64,000 bases of DNA from Tardiphaga robiniae (GTDB taxonomy: Bacteria; Pseudomonadota; Alphaproteobacteria; Rhizobiales; Xanthobacteraceae), in NCBI RefSeq assembly GCF_013359755.1, contig NZ_JABMCJ010000071.1:149141-213140 (forward strand), in the 5' to 3' direction. The translations under genes and the position numbers were made by a program. A model generated the notes under the pieces. That model worked only from the letters and a program-made list of their open reading frames with translations, did not search any database and was not told the DNA's origin. This document shows positions 1-8,416 of this stretch, piece after piece. The stretch's first letter is position 1. Every line of letters begins with the position of its first letter.

Positions 1-202
1 CATCATCTCATCCAACTGTCAGGAAAACGCAGCGACCGGACCGCCAGATGGCGGACATGGTCCCGCGGGGCCACCGCCGGGCGGCCCTGTGTCACACGGA
101 TGTCATAAAGCATTTCCGGTCAAGGCGGGCAATCGCACACCTTTTAGACCCGGTCATCCACCGCTTTATGACAGCCTGCTTTTCCTGAGGCAGTGCCTGG
201 AT

Positions 203-1171
203 TTAGAGCGACCGCTTGAAGTAATGCGCGATTTCGCCAATGACGCCGCGGCGGAAGGTCAGCACGCAGACCACAAAGATCACGCCCTGGATCACCGTCA
301 CCCACTGGCCGAAGCCAGCGAGATATTGCTGCATGGCGATGATCACGAAGGCGCCCACCACCGGCCCGAACAGCGTGCCGAGGCCGCCGACCAGCGTGAT
401 CAGCACGATTTCACCGGACATGCTCCAATGCACGTCGGTGAGCGAGGCGTTCTGTGCCACGAACACCTTCAGCGCGCCGGCGAAGCCCGCAAGCGTGCCG
501 GACAGGATATAGGCCAGCAGCTTGTATTGATCGGTCTTGTAGCCCAGCGAGACCGCACGCGGCTCGTTCTCACGGATCGCCTTGAGCACCTCGCCGAAGG
601 GCGAGTTGATGGCGCGGTAGATGATCAGGAAGCCCAGCGTGAAGCCAGCCAGGACCACGTAATACAGGGTGATCGGCTTCGAGAGATTGAACAGGCCGAA
701 CAGCGTGCCCTGCGGAATGCCCTGGATACCGTCTTCACCATGAGTGAACGGCGTCTGCAGATAAACGAAGTACAGGAGCTGCGACAGCGCCAGCGTGATC
801 ATGGCGAAGTAGATGCCCTGACGACGAATGGCGATCAGGCCGGTGACGACGCTGAGCGCAGCGGCGGCGGCGACACCAACGACAATGCCCAACTCGGGCG
901 TCAGGCCCCACACTTTCAGCGCATGCGCCGTGCAGTAGCCGGCGGTGCCCAGGAACATCGCGTGGCCGAAGGACAGCAGACCGCCATAGCCGATCAAAAG
1001 GTTGAAGGCACAGGCGAGTAGCGCGAAGCAGAGCGCCTGCATCACGAAGAACGGATAGACGCCAGTGAGCGGCACGACCAGCAATAGTGCGGTCATGATC
1101 GCAAAGGCGACCATCTCGTCTTTGACGGTGCGGCGGGGTGACGGAATGGCGTTTTCAGTGATCGTTGTCAT
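203..1171 (-). CDS. livM: Branched-chain amino-acid type ABC transporter permease (LivM family)
   Basis: Inner-membrane permease of a hydrophobic amino-acid uptake (HAAT) ABC transporter, 322 aa. The sequence is almost wholly hydrophobic, with about nine or ten membrane segments after a short cytoplasmic N-terminus. The LivM hallmark GYGGLLSFGHAMF lies near residues 61-73. It is the last gene of a minus-strand operon running livG-livF-SBP-SBP-livH-livM, and its start lies one base after the livH stop, which suggests translational coupling. The real substrate cannot be read from sequence. HAAT systems in this bacterial group also carry aromatic acids, amides and urea, so 'branched-chain amino acid' is only the family name. 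Confidence 0.93.
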   Translation of the reverse strand: MTTITENAIPSPRRTVKDEMVAFAIMTALLLVVPLTGVYPFFVMQALCFALLACAFNLLIGYGGLLSFGHAMFLGTAGYCTAHALKVWGLTPELGIVVGVAAAAALSVVTGLIAIRRQGIYFAMITLALSQLLYFVYLQTPFTHGEDGIQGIPQGTLFGLFNLSKPITLYYVVLAGFTLGFLIIYRAINSPFGEVLKAIRENEPRAVSLGYKTDQYKLLAYILSGTLAGFAGALKVFVAQNASLTDVHWSMSGEIVLITLVGGLGTLFGPVVGAFVIIAMQQYLAGFGQWVTVIQGVIFVVCVLTFRRGVIGEIAHYFKRSL

Positions 1172-1172
1172 A

Positions 1173-2048
1173 TCAGGCAGCCCGTCCCGTCAGTCCGGAA
1201 GGTTTCACAAGGAGCACCAGCACCATCAGCACGAAGACGACAGTGTTGGAGGCCTCGGGGTAAAAATACTTGGTCAGACCCTCGATGATGCCGAGGGCGA
1301 AACCGGTGATGATGGAGCCCATGATCGAGCCCATGCCGCCGATCACGACGACCGCGAACACGACAATGATCAGGTCCGCACCCATCAGCGGGCGAACCTG
1401 GTTGATCGGCGCCGACAGCACGCCGGCAAGTGCCGCCAGACCGACGCCGAGCCCGTAGGTCAGCGTGATCATCAGCGGCACGTTGATGCCAAAGGCGCGG
1501 ACCAGCGTGGGGTTTTCCGTCGCGGCGCGCAGATAGGCGCCGAGCCGCGTGCGCTCGATCAGGAACCAGGTCGCGATACAGACCACCAGCGAGAAGATAA
1601 CGACCCAGCCGCGATAGATCGGCAGGAACATGAAGCCGAGATTCATACCGCCCTTCAGCGCATCCGGGATCGCGTAAGGCAGACCCGACGAGCCGAAATA
1701 ATTCTGGAACACGCCCTGGATGATCAGCGCCAGACCGAAGGTCAGCAGCAGGCCATAGAGATGGTCGAGATTGGCGATCCATTTCAGCATGGTGCGTTCC
1801 ATCACCATGCCGAACAGGCCGACCGCCAGCGGCGCCAGGATCAGCGCCGGCCAGTAGCCGATGCCGGCCAGATTGAGCAGGAAATATGCCGCAAACGCGC
1901 CCATCATATAGACGGCGCCATGGGCGAAATTGATGATGTTCAGCATGCCGAAGATCACGGCGAGGCCGAGACTTAACAGCGCATAGAACGAGCCGTTGAT
2001 GAGTCCGACCAGCAATTGCGCAGACAGGGCCTGTAGATTGATCGACAT
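1173..2048 (-). CDS. livH: Branched-chain amino-acid type ABC transporter permease (LivH family)
   Basis: Second integral-membrane permease of the HAAT transporter, 291 aa, the usual LivH length. The N-terminal signature (GSFYALLSLGLAVIFG, then NFAHGAVYMMGAF, about residues 19-51) is typical of LivH. It forms the channel heterodimer with the LivM product encoded one base downstream. It follows the proximal binding-protein gene after a 66-bp gap that holds a strong hairpin (2079-2109), so permease expression may be lower than that of the binding protein. Confidence 0.93.
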   Translation of the reverse strand: MSINLQALSAQLLVGLINGSFYALLSLGLAVIFGMLNIINFAHGAVYMMGAFAAYFLLNLAGIGYWPALILAPLAVGLFGMVMERTMLKWIANLDHLYGLLLTFGLALIIQGVFQNYFGSSGLPYAIPDALKGGMNLGFMFLPIYRGWVVIFSLVVCIATWFLIERTRLGAYLRAATENPTLVRAFGINVPLMITLTYGLGVGLAALAGVLSAPINQVRPLMGADLIIVVFAVVVIGGMGSIMGSIITGFALGIIEGLTKYFYPEASNTVVFVLMVLVLLVKPSGLTGRAA

Positions 2049-2078
2049 GTTGTTCTCAACTCTTATCGCAGGAAAGTC

Positions 2079-2109
2079 TTGGCCCGGCAGCGTGACGCCG
2101 CCGGGCCAA
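2079..2109 (-). promoter_or_regulatory. Intercistronic hairpin between binding-protein and livH genes
   Basis: A perfect 10-bp inverted repeat (TTGGCCCGGC / GCCGGGCCAA) with an 11-nt loop, six bases after the binding-protein stop at 2115. On the minus strand it is followed by GACTTTCC rather than a run of T, so it does not look like an intrinsic terminator. In HAAT operons such hairpins are known to protect the abundant binding-protein mRNA or attenuate read-through into the permease genes. That role is inferred here. Confidence 0.6.
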
Positions 2110-2114
2110 CGATC

Positions 2115-3335
2115 TTATTTCTTCAGCAGCGCACAAGTGCTCTTCTCGATCGGTGTAAAGGCCTGATCGGCTGGCACTGTACCGGCAAGCTTGTAGAAAT
2201 CCCACGGCGCCTTCGATTCCGACGGCTTCTTCACCTCGAACAGATAGCCTGGATGAATCTTGCGGCCATTGGCTTCGATCTTGCCCTGCCCGAACAGCGG
2301 ATCGTCGGTCGGCAATTCCTTCATCTTGGCAACGATCTTCGCGCCATCATGCGGATTGCTGCCGAGCGCTTCCAGCGCCTTGAAGTAGTGGATCAAGCCG
2401 GCATACACACCCGCCTGCACCATCGACGGCGGAGCGCCGTTCTTCATGCGCGCTGCGAACTTCTTGGAGAAGTCGCGGGTCTTGTCGTTCAGGTCCCAGT
2501 AGAAAGTCTCGGTGAAGCTGAGGCCCTGTGCGGTTTCAAGACCGATCGCCTTGACGTCGGTGATGAACAGCAGCAACGCCGCGAGCTTCTGACCACCCTT
2601 GGCGATGCCGAATTCAGCCGCCTGCTTGATCGAGTTGGTGGTGTCGCCGCCGGCATTGGCCAGACCGATGACCTTGGCCTTCGACGACTGCGCCTGCAGC
2701 AGGAAGGAGGAGAAGTCCGCGGTGTTGAGCGGATGCTTGACGCCGCCGACCACCTTGCCGCCCGAGGATTTGACGACTTCCGAGGTATCGCGCTCCAGTG
2801 CGGCACCGAAGGCGTAGTCGGCGGTGAGGAAGAACCAGCTGTCACCGCCGGCCTTGACCATCGCCTGCCCGGTCGAATGGGCGAGCATGTAGGTGTCGTA
2901 GGTCCAGTGCACGGTGTTCGGCGAACACTGCGCATTGGTGAGATCCGACGTCGCGGCGCCCGAATTGATGTAGACGCCGTTCTTCTCCTTGACGATGTTG
3001 TTCACCGCCAATGCCACGCCGGAATTCGGTACGTCGACGATGGTGTCGACCTTGTCGACGTCGAACCACTGCCGCGCGATGTTGGAGCCAATATCCGGCT
3101 TGTTCTGGTGATCGCCGGAAATGATGTCGATCTTCCAGCCCTTGGCCATCAGACCGGAATCCTCGGCGGCCATTTGGGCAGCGAGCGTCGAGCCCGGGCC
3201 GCCGAGATCGGCGTAGAGACCGGACTGATCGCTGAGTGCGCCGATCTTGACAGTCTTGTCCTGGGCCATGACGACGCCCGCCATGGCCAGCGAAAGCGCC
3301 GTGCCGAGAAGTGCGGTCGAAATCTTGTTTTTCAT
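2115..3335 (-). CDS. HAAT ABC transporter periplasmic substrate-binding protein (copy 1)
   Basis: Periplasmic binding protein of the Peripla_BP_6 / LivJ-like family, 406 aa, with an export signal at residues 1-24 (Lys-rich start, hydrophobic core, cleavage near VMAQ). The mature part opens with the family pattern TVKIGALSDQSGLYAD. It is closely similar along its whole length to the next gene upstream (3373-4596), so the two arose by tandem duplication. The operon has one set of permeases and ATPases for two binding proteins, which commonly widens substrate range. The ligand is not predictable; many homologues in this bacterial group are annotated without a substrate. Confidence 0.92.
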   Translation of the reverse strand: MKNKISTALLGTALSLAMAGVVMAQDKTVKIGALSDQSGLYADLGGPGSTLAAQMAAEDSGLMAKGWKIDIISGDHQNKPDIGSNIARQWFDVDKVDTIVDVPNSGVALAVNNIVKEKNGVYINSGAATSDLTNAQCSPNTVHWTYDTYMLAHSTGQAMVKAGGDSWFFLTADYAFGAALERDTSEVVKSSGGKVVGGVKHPLNTADFSSFLLQAQSSKAKVIGLANAGGDTTNSIKQAAEFGIAKGGQKLAALLLFITDVKAIGLETAQGLSFTETFYWDLNDKTRDFSKKFAARMKNGAPPSMVQAGVYAGLIHYFKALEALGSNPHDGAKIVAKMKELPTDDPLFGQGKIEANGRKIHPGYLFEVKKPSESKAPWDFYKLAGTVPADQAFTPIEKSTCALLKK

Positions 3336-3372
3336 GACTTCCTCTCAATGATTTGGACGACGGGCTTCTAAA

Positions 3373-4596
3373 TTAGGTCTTCTTCAAAAGCGGACAAGCA
3401 CTCTTGTCGAGCGGCGTGAAGGCCTGATCGGCAGGGATCGTCGCCACCAGCTTGTAGTAATCCCAGGGTCCCTTCGACTCCTCAGGCTTCTTGACCTCGA
3501 ACAGATAGGCCGGGTGCAGCTTGCGGCCGTTCGGCTGGATCGTGCCCTTGCCGAAGATGATGTCATCGGTCGGGGTCGCCTTCATCTTGTCGACGATCTT
3601 CAATCCGTCATGGGAGTTGCCGCCCATCGCGTCGAGGGTCTTGAAGTAGTGGATCAGCGATGAGTAGACGCCAGCCTGCACCGTGGTCGGCATGGCCTTG
3701 TTCTTCATGCGCTCCTGGAAGCGCTTGGAGAACGACCGCGTGCCGTCATTGAGGTCCCAGTAGAAGGTCTCGGTGAAGCTCAGTCCCTGCGCAACCGGCA
3801 GACCGAGGGCATGGACGTCCGAAATGAACATCAGCAGGCCGGCGAGTTTTTGGCCCCCCTTGATGATGCCGAATTCGGAGGCCTGCTTGATCGAGTTGAT
3901 TGTGTCGCCGCCGGCATTCGCCAGGCCGATCACCTTCGCCTTCGATGTCTGCGCCTGCAGCAGGAACGACGAGAAGTCGGCGGTGTTCAGCGGCGGCCGC
4001 ACGCTGCCCAGCACCTTGCCGCCCATGGCGGTCACGGCGTTGGTGGTGTCGCGCTCAAGCGCCGAGCCGAAAGCATAGTCCGCGGTCAGGAAGAACCAGG
4101 TATCGCCGCCGCTCTTGACCATCGCCGAGCCGGTGCCGTTGGCAAGCTGATAGGTGTCATAGGCCCAGTGAATGGTGTTGGGCGAGCACTGTGCATTGGA
4201 GAGATCGGATGTGCCGGAGCCGGAGTTCAGATAGACGCCGTTCTTTTCCTTGACGACGTTGTTGACGGCGAGACCGACAGAGGACGTCGGCACGTCAACG
4301 ATCACGTCGACCTTGTCGCGGTCGAACCACTGGCGCACAATGTTGACGCCGATATCCGGCTTGTTCTGGTGGTCGCCGACCACGACCTCGATCTTCCACC
4401 CTTTGGCGGCAAGGCCCGAATCCTCGACGGCCATCTGCGCGGCCAGCGTCGAACCGACACCGGTTACGTCGGCATAGAGGCCCGACTGATCGTTCAGCAC
4501 GCCGATCTTAGCGGTCTTGTCCTGGGCGAACGCAAGCGAGCTTGCGCTCATCATCAGCGCAAAACCCAGCAGCGACGTCGAAACGACTTTTTTCAT
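3373..4596 (-). CDS. HAAT ABC transporter periplasmic substrate-binding protein (copy 2)
   Basis: Paralogue of the following gene, 407 aa, with a signal peptide ending near AFAQD (residues 20-26) and the mature start TAKIGVLNDQSGLYAD. Shared blocks through the protein include DKVDVIVDVPTSSVGLAVNN, SPNTIHWAYDT and GDTWFFLTADYAFGSALERD. The differences are mostly conservative. It lies between livF (70 bp upstream) and copy 1 (37 bp downstream) and is transcribed with them. The near-identity of the predicted ligand-pocket blocks suggests related ligands. Confidence 0.92.
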   Translation of the reverse strand: MKKVVSTSLLGFALMMSASSLAFAQDKTAKIGVLNDQSGLYADVTGVGSTLAAQMAVEDSGLAAKGWKIEVVVGDHQNKPDIGVNIVRQWFDRDKVDVIVDVPTSSVGLAVNNVVKEKNGVYLNSGSGTSDLSNAQCSPNTIHWAYDTYQLANGTGSAMVKSGGDTWFFLTADYAFGSALERDTTNAVTAMGGKVLGSVRPPLNTADFSSFLLQAQTSKAKVIGLANAGGDTINSIKQASEFGIIKGGQKLAGLLMFISDVHALGLPVAQGLSFTETFYWDLNDGTRSFSKRFQERMKNKAMPTTVQAGVYSSLIHYFKTLDAMGGNSHDGLKIVDKMKATPTDDIIFGKGTIQPNGRKLHPAYLFEVKKPEESKGPWDYYKLVATIPADQAFTPLDKSACPLLKKT

Positions 4597-4665
4597 TCTG
4601 TGCTCCCTACCCGTATTGATGGTTGTGTCTATCGTCGGACCGTTGGCTCGGTCCGTTATTCGATA

Positions 4666-5412
4666 TTAGACGCCGAGATACGTATGCAGCTTGTCCATAT
4701 TCGCCGAGAGCTCGGAATTGGCGAAGCCATCGATGATCTTGCCGTGCTCGACGATGTAGTAGCGATCCGCTACCGTGGCAGCGAAACGGAAGTTCTGTTC
4801 GACCAGCAGGATGGTGAAGCCTTCCGACTTCAGCCGCGCAATGGTGTGGCCGATCTGCTGGATGATGACAGGTGCGAGACCTTCGGTCGGCTCGTCCAGC
4901 ATCAGGAAGCGCGCGCCGGTGCGCAGGATGCGGCCGATCGCCAGCATCTGCTGCTCGCCGCCGGAGAGTTTTGTCCCTTGGCTGTTGAGACGCTCTTTCA
5001 GATTTGGAAACAGCTCGAAGATCTGATCCAGAGACAACCCGCCCGGCCGGATCGTCGGCGGCAGCATCAGATTCTCTTTCACGTCGAGGCTGGAGAAGAT
5101 GCCGCGTTCTTCCGGACAGAATGCGATGCCCTGCTTCGCGATCTTGTCCGACGAGGTCTTGATGATCTCGTTGCCTTCGAACTTTATCGAGCCGGTGCGC
5201 TTGCCGATGATGCCCATGATGGACTTCAGCGTCGTGGTCTTGCCGGCGCCGTTGCGGCCGAGCAGCGTGACGACTTCGCCCGGCTTCACGTTGAAATTGA
5301 TGCCGTGAAGAATGTGCGACTCGCCATACCAGGCTTCGAGATTCTCGATGCTGAGAATTGGATTGCCAGTTGCTGCAGTCGTTGCCGGTGCGGCCATTGT
5401 GATCTCAGCCAT
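4666..5412 (-). CDS. livF: HAAT ABC transporter ATP-binding protein (LivF family)
   Basis: Cytoplasmic ATPase subunit, 248 aa. Walker A GRNGAGKT is at residues 52-59, signature LSGGEQQ at 149-155 and Walker B FLMLDEP at about 169-175. It matches LivF in length and in the opening LSIENLEAWYGESHILHG. It pairs with LivG as the two nucleotide-binding subunits driving LivH/LivM. Its start overlaps the livG stop by 8 bp (5405-5412), typical of coupled translation. A Thr/Ala-rich 17-residue leader precedes the domain, so an internal start is possible but not needed. Confidence 0.93.
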   Translation of the reverse strand: MAEITMAAPATTAATGNPILSIENLEAWYGESHILHGINFNVKPGEVVTLLGRNGAGKTTTLKSIMGIIGKRTGSIKFEGNEIIKTSSDKIAKQGIAFCPEERGIFSSLDVKENLMLPPTIRPGGLSLDQIFELFPNLKERLNSQGTKLSGGEQQMLAIGRILRTGARFLMLDEPTEGLAPVIIQQIGHTIARLKSEGFTILLVEQNFRFAATVADRYYIVEHGKIIDGFANSELSANMDKLHTYLGV

Positions 5413-6175
5413 GCCCGGCTCCCAGATAAGCTTCCTTGACGCGCTCGTCCTTGGTCAGATCGGCGTAGCTGCCTTCCGCAAGAACCTTTCCGCGAGTCAG
5501 AACGGTAATGATGTCCGACAGATTAGACACGACGCTGAGGTTATGTTCGACCATCAGGATGGTATACTTCGCCGAGATGCGCTTGATCAGCGCTGCGATC
5601 TTGTCGATGTCCTCATGGCCCATGCCGGCCATCGGCTCGTCGAGCAGCATCATCTCGGGATCGAGCGCCAGCGTGGTGGCGATCTCCAATGCCCGTTTGC
5701 GGCCATAGGGCATCTCCACCGCGGGCGTATTGGCAAATTCGCTGAGGCCGACGTCGTCGAGCAGTTCGGCCGCGCGTTGATTGTACTGATCCAGCACGCT
5801 CTTGGAGCGCCAGAAGTCGAACGACGATCCATGCTGGCGCTGCAGTGCAACACGGACATTTTCCAGCGCCGTCAGATGCGGAAACACCGCGGAAATCTGG
5901 AACGAACGTACGAGGCCAAGGCGCGCCACGTCGGCGGGCGCCGTAGCGGTGATATCCTTGCCCTTGTAGAAAATCTGGCCGGCGGACGGCTGCATGAACT
6001 TGGTCAGCAGATTGAAACACGTCGTCTTGCCGGCCCCGTTAGGGCCGATCAATGCGTGAATGGTGCCGCGGCGAACTTTGAGACTGACATCGCGGACTGC
6101 GAAAAAGCCCGCAAATTCCTTGGTCAATCCGTTGGTTTCGAGAATGAACTCATCGGTCAAGCAAATTTCCCCCAT
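5405..6175 (-). CDS. livG: HAAT ABC transporter ATP-binding protein (LivG family)
   Basis: First gene of the transport operon. From the ATG at 6175 it is 256 aa, with Walker A GPNGAGKT at residues 44-51, the signature region MPYGRKR and Walker B MMLLDEPMAG, all in LivG style including the extra loop after Walker A. The frame stays open up to an ATG at 6226, but those first 17 residues are basic and unlike the family. A TTG at 6160 with GGGGGAAA upstream is a third candidate start and would begin directly with TDEFILETNGLTKEF. The operon promoter should lie in 6176-6500. Confidence 0.9.
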   Translation of the reverse strand: MGEICLTDEFILETNGLTKEFAGFFAVRDVSLKVRRGTIHALIGPNGAGKTTCFNLLTKFMQPSAGQIFYKGKDITATAPADVARLGLVRSFQISAVFPHLTALENVRVALQRQHGSSFDFWRSKSVLDQYNQRAAELLDDVGLSEFANTPAVEMPYGRKRALEIATTLALDPEMMLLDEPMAGMGHEDIDKIAALIKRISAKYTILMVEHNLSVVSNLSDIITVLTRGKVLAEGSYADLTKDERVKEAYLGAGHG

Positions 6176-6563
6176 CGACCTTCCCGGCGTGTGTCTCCGC
6201 CAGTGGCCAACTTTTTGCGCAGCCACATTTCAGGGAAAACTGAAAGTCATCCCCGCGCGGCCACATCGAGTGGCGCGAATATGCCGTCAACGCGACGGCG
6301 AACGCAAGGTGCAATGCGGCAGAATTGGGTGGACTGCCTGTCGCACTGACTTCGCCCTTAGTCGTAGGCAGTTAGCCCCTGCGCATGCGGAAAGCAGAGT
6401 CCGCCTGCGACCGGTCTACCGCGCAGAACGCGTCACCTGTTTGCGCCGCAAGGAGCTTTGAAAATCGCTCGTTAATTGTATTGCGAGGCGACTTCCCGCG
6501 TTCATTGATTATTTGCTTGCTGTACTCATACTACCCCCGATCGATATCAGGGGGATCATTGCC
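6176..6563. other. Divergent intergenic region between livG and the PAS-like gene
   Basis: About 390 bp with no convincing gene. It must hold the promoters for the minus-strand transport operon and the plus-strand PAS-like gene. CCCCC...GGGGG (6535-6555) forms an imperfect inverted repeat ending just before the GTG start at 6564; its GGGGG also serves as the likely ribosome-binding site. I see no clear sigma-70 boxes or riboswitch. Confidence 0.5.
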
Positions 6564-7166
6564 GTGGACTTCCAGAGCGCCGACGCGTCCGTGGTGAAGT
6601 CCATTCGGCAGCGCGATCTGCTGAACTGCTGGCTACGACTCTATGCGCCGCAACAGGCTCTGCCCGATATCGCCAACTATCGCCCGGATCGGATGGACGA
6701 CGAACGTCCCGATCTCGTCGACTACATTGTTGATCACTGCACGGCACCGCCGCGGCTCATCATCGACAGTAACGGCACCCGCATGGCGAGCGCCTATGGT
6801 ACCACCGGCAAGGGCCGCTATCTCGACGACTATCTCGGTCCGATCCTCGGTCCTGTCGTGCTGCCGGCCTATCATGAATGTATCGCACGCGAACTGCCGA
6901 CTTATACCGTCTCGATGATCGACGATGTCAACGGTCGTGTTGTCGCCTATGAGCGCATGCTGATGCCGTTCTCATCAGGCGATGGCGTCACCCATATCAT
7001 CGCGTCGCTCAAGACGATCAGCGAGGACGGCGGCTTCGAGATCCGCAACCTGATGCGCGGCCATCACAGCGTGCCGGTGCCGAAACTCCGCGCGGTGATC
7101 GATCGCAGCCTGTCCTATCGTGCGCCGCACCGGCTCGCAGCCGGCGACGTCGTCGAGATCGACTGA
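6564..7166 (+). CDS. PAS-domain-like protein (PAS_5 type), function unknown
   Basis: Predicted cytoplasmic protein of 200 aa, starting at GTG 6564 with GGGGG eight bases upstream; an ATG at 6513 in the same frame lacks a site. Features match the small alphaproteobacterial PAS_5 proteins: an N-terminal helix followed by WLRLYAPQQALPD, a central pattern PPRLIIDSNGTRMASAYGTT, then YERMLMPFSSGDGVTHIIASL. In that family the latter two blocks are the cofactor-less PAS core. There is no output domain (kinase, GGDEF or HTH), so it may sense or bind a partner. It faces away from the transport operon and ends 3 bp before the convergent ArsC-like gene. Function remains unknown. Confidence 0.72.
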   Translation: MDFQSADASVVKSIRQRDLLNCWLRLYAPQQALPDIANYRPDRMDDERPDLVDYIVDHCTAPPRLIIDSNGTRMASAYGTTGKGRYLDDYLGPILGPVVLPAYHECIARELPTYTVSMIDDVNGRVVAYERMLMPFSSGDGVTHIIASLKTISEDGGFEIRNLMRGHHSVPVPKLRAVIDRSLSYRAPHRLAAGDVVEID

Positions 7167-7169
7167 TCG

Positions 7170-7517
7170 CTATTTTACGTCTTTTGCGTAAATCTCCGGC
7201 TTGAAGCCAACCACAAGCTTGCCGCCAAGATCGAGTACAGGCCGCTTGATCATCGAGGGCTGCTCGAGCATCAGCGCGATCGCACGGCTCTCGTTCAGGC
7301 CTGCCTTGGCGGCATCATCGAGCTTGCGGAACGTGGTGCCGGCGCGATTGAGCAGCGTCTCCCAGCCGACCTCCTTGGCCCAGCGCTGCAGCCGCGCCTT
7401 GTCGATCCCCTCGGCCTTGTAGTCGTGGAAGCTGTAGGCGACATCGTGGCTATCGAGCCAGGCGCGGGCCTTCTTCATCGTGTCGCAATTCTTGATGCCG
7501 TAGATGGTGATGGCCAT
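7170..7517 (-). CDS. ArsC/Spx-family thioredoxin-fold reductase (YffB-like)
   Basis: Small thioredoxin-fold protein of 115 aa in the ArsC/Spx/YffB superfamily. The start ITIYGIKNCDTMKKARAWLD (residues 3-22) carries the single N-terminal cysteine (Cys10) followed by DT, as in YffB rather than the CXXC of Spx. Downstream blocks LLNRAGTTFRKLDD and PSMIKRPVLDLGGKLVVGF match ArsC-like proteins, including the RP motif. YffB-type proteins are thought to be glutathione-dependent thiol reductases; arsenate reduction is not implied and no ars genes are near. It stands alone between unrelated genes. Confidence 0.88.
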   Translation of the reverse strand: MAITIYGIKNCDTMKKARAWLDSHDVAYSFHDYKAEGIDKARLQRWAKEVGWETLLNRAGTTFRKLDDAAKAGLNESRAIALMLEQPSMIKRPVLDLGGKLVVGFKPEIYAKDVK

Positions 7518-7639
7518 GAGATGTCGCCGTGCCTGCCAGGAGTGATCGTCGTTCTGACCTGACTAGCAGATCAGGCAGCAGCGGCTGACAGCAAATCCGC
7601 GATCATCCACAGAGGCGGCCGATGACGCTGGGGCCGGCA

Positions 7640-8248
7640 TCATCGGTTTGTCCTCAGATCTCGGGCCGTACGCCTGCGGTTCGCGAAGATCAACCACAGC
7701 GCCGACACCAGGAAATAGAAGGCGCCGAAACCGGCATAGGGCGCGATATCCACGATCGTCGGCACTGTGGCGCCGCCCGCCTGCTTGACAAAGAACAGGC
7801 CGGCCGCGGTCGACTGCGCGCCGCTCAGGATCATCGCCCACTGCGCGCCGAATGCGCGCCAGCGTCGAACGCCGGTGACGAGTTGCGCGAGGCCCGCCAA
7901 TGCCGCCCAGACGCCGAACACGGCCAGTACCGCATTCATCCCCGTCCGCAAGGCAACGGCCACGGCCAGTGCGGCAATGAGGCTCACCCCCACATTCAGC
8001 GCCTGCGAAGGATTGGCCAGCAAGCCGCCGCTACCCTGGGCATCGAACCAGTTCGCAAGTGCATCCCAGGCGGGATAACTAACCAGCAGGATGGCGGCGG
8101 CCCCGGGCGACGAGACGCCAACGGTGAAGGCGGCTGCCACCCAGGCCGCCGCGACGATGCCGCGGACGAGGTAATAACGTGCGAGGTCTCCGCTCGCTAC
8201 GGCCGGCAGGCTGGCGGTTCCCTGTGGGACGGTCATGCTGGTCTCCAT
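7640..8248 (-). CDS. Predicted multi-pass membrane protein, unknown function
   Basis: A 202-aa hydrophobic protein with about six membrane segments and Ala/Val-rich helices, ending in a basic tail RRRTARDLRTNR. No catalytic motif is visible and I do not recognise the family with certainty; small integral membrane proteins of similar layout occur in this bacterial group. A second start two codons in (MTVPQ...) is possible. It is divergently transcribed from the MarR/OhrR-type gene at 8417. The palindromes at 8321-8399 lie between the two starts, so it is the likely regulatory target of that repressor. Confidence 0.7.
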   Translation of the reverse strand: METSMTVPQGTASLPAVASGDLARYYLVRGIVAAAWVAAAFTVGVSSPGAAAILLVSYPAWDALANWFDAQGSGGLLANPSQALNVGVSLIAALAVAVALRTGMNAVLAVFGVWAALAGLAQLVTGVRRWRAFGAQWAMILSGAQSTAAGLFFVKQAGGATVPTIVDIAPYAGFGAFYFLVSALWLIFANRRRTARDLRTNR

Positions 8249-8320
8249 CGAAGCTTGGACCGGGCGCTCTCCACCGGGCTGGCGGAAGAACTTCGGTCAA
8301 ATTACATATTACGATAACTA

Positions 8321-8399
8321 ATATCGCGATATGTTTATTGACTCGAGCAGGCCGCCTTGTCCATATTTATTTATCGCGATATACGTTATTGTGATATCG
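8321..8399. promoter_or_regulatory. Palindromic operator candidates in the divergent MarR promoter
   Basis: Two perfect palindromes, ATATCGCGATAT (8321-8332) and TATCGCGATA (8372-8381), share the same core and have centres 50 bp apart. A related half-copy, TGATATCGA, lies at 8392-8399, just before the regulator start. The region is AT-rich against a GC-rich background. The layout, between a MarR regulator and a divergent membrane protein, is what an autoregulated operator pair looks like. Binding is inferred, not shown. Confidence 0.65.
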
Positions 8400-8416
8400 A
8401 CGTGAGGAGAGTTGCC

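Noticed and set aside
2115..4596. A single binding-protein gene split by a frameshift
   Set aside because: Each copy has its own signal peptide, full length and stop; they are tandem paralogues.
7170..7517. Arsenate reductase of an arsenic resistance operon
   Set aside because: The protein is YffB-like, and no arsB, arsH or metal-binding ArsR lies nearby; the ArsR gene at 20.4 kb lacks a metal-binding motif.
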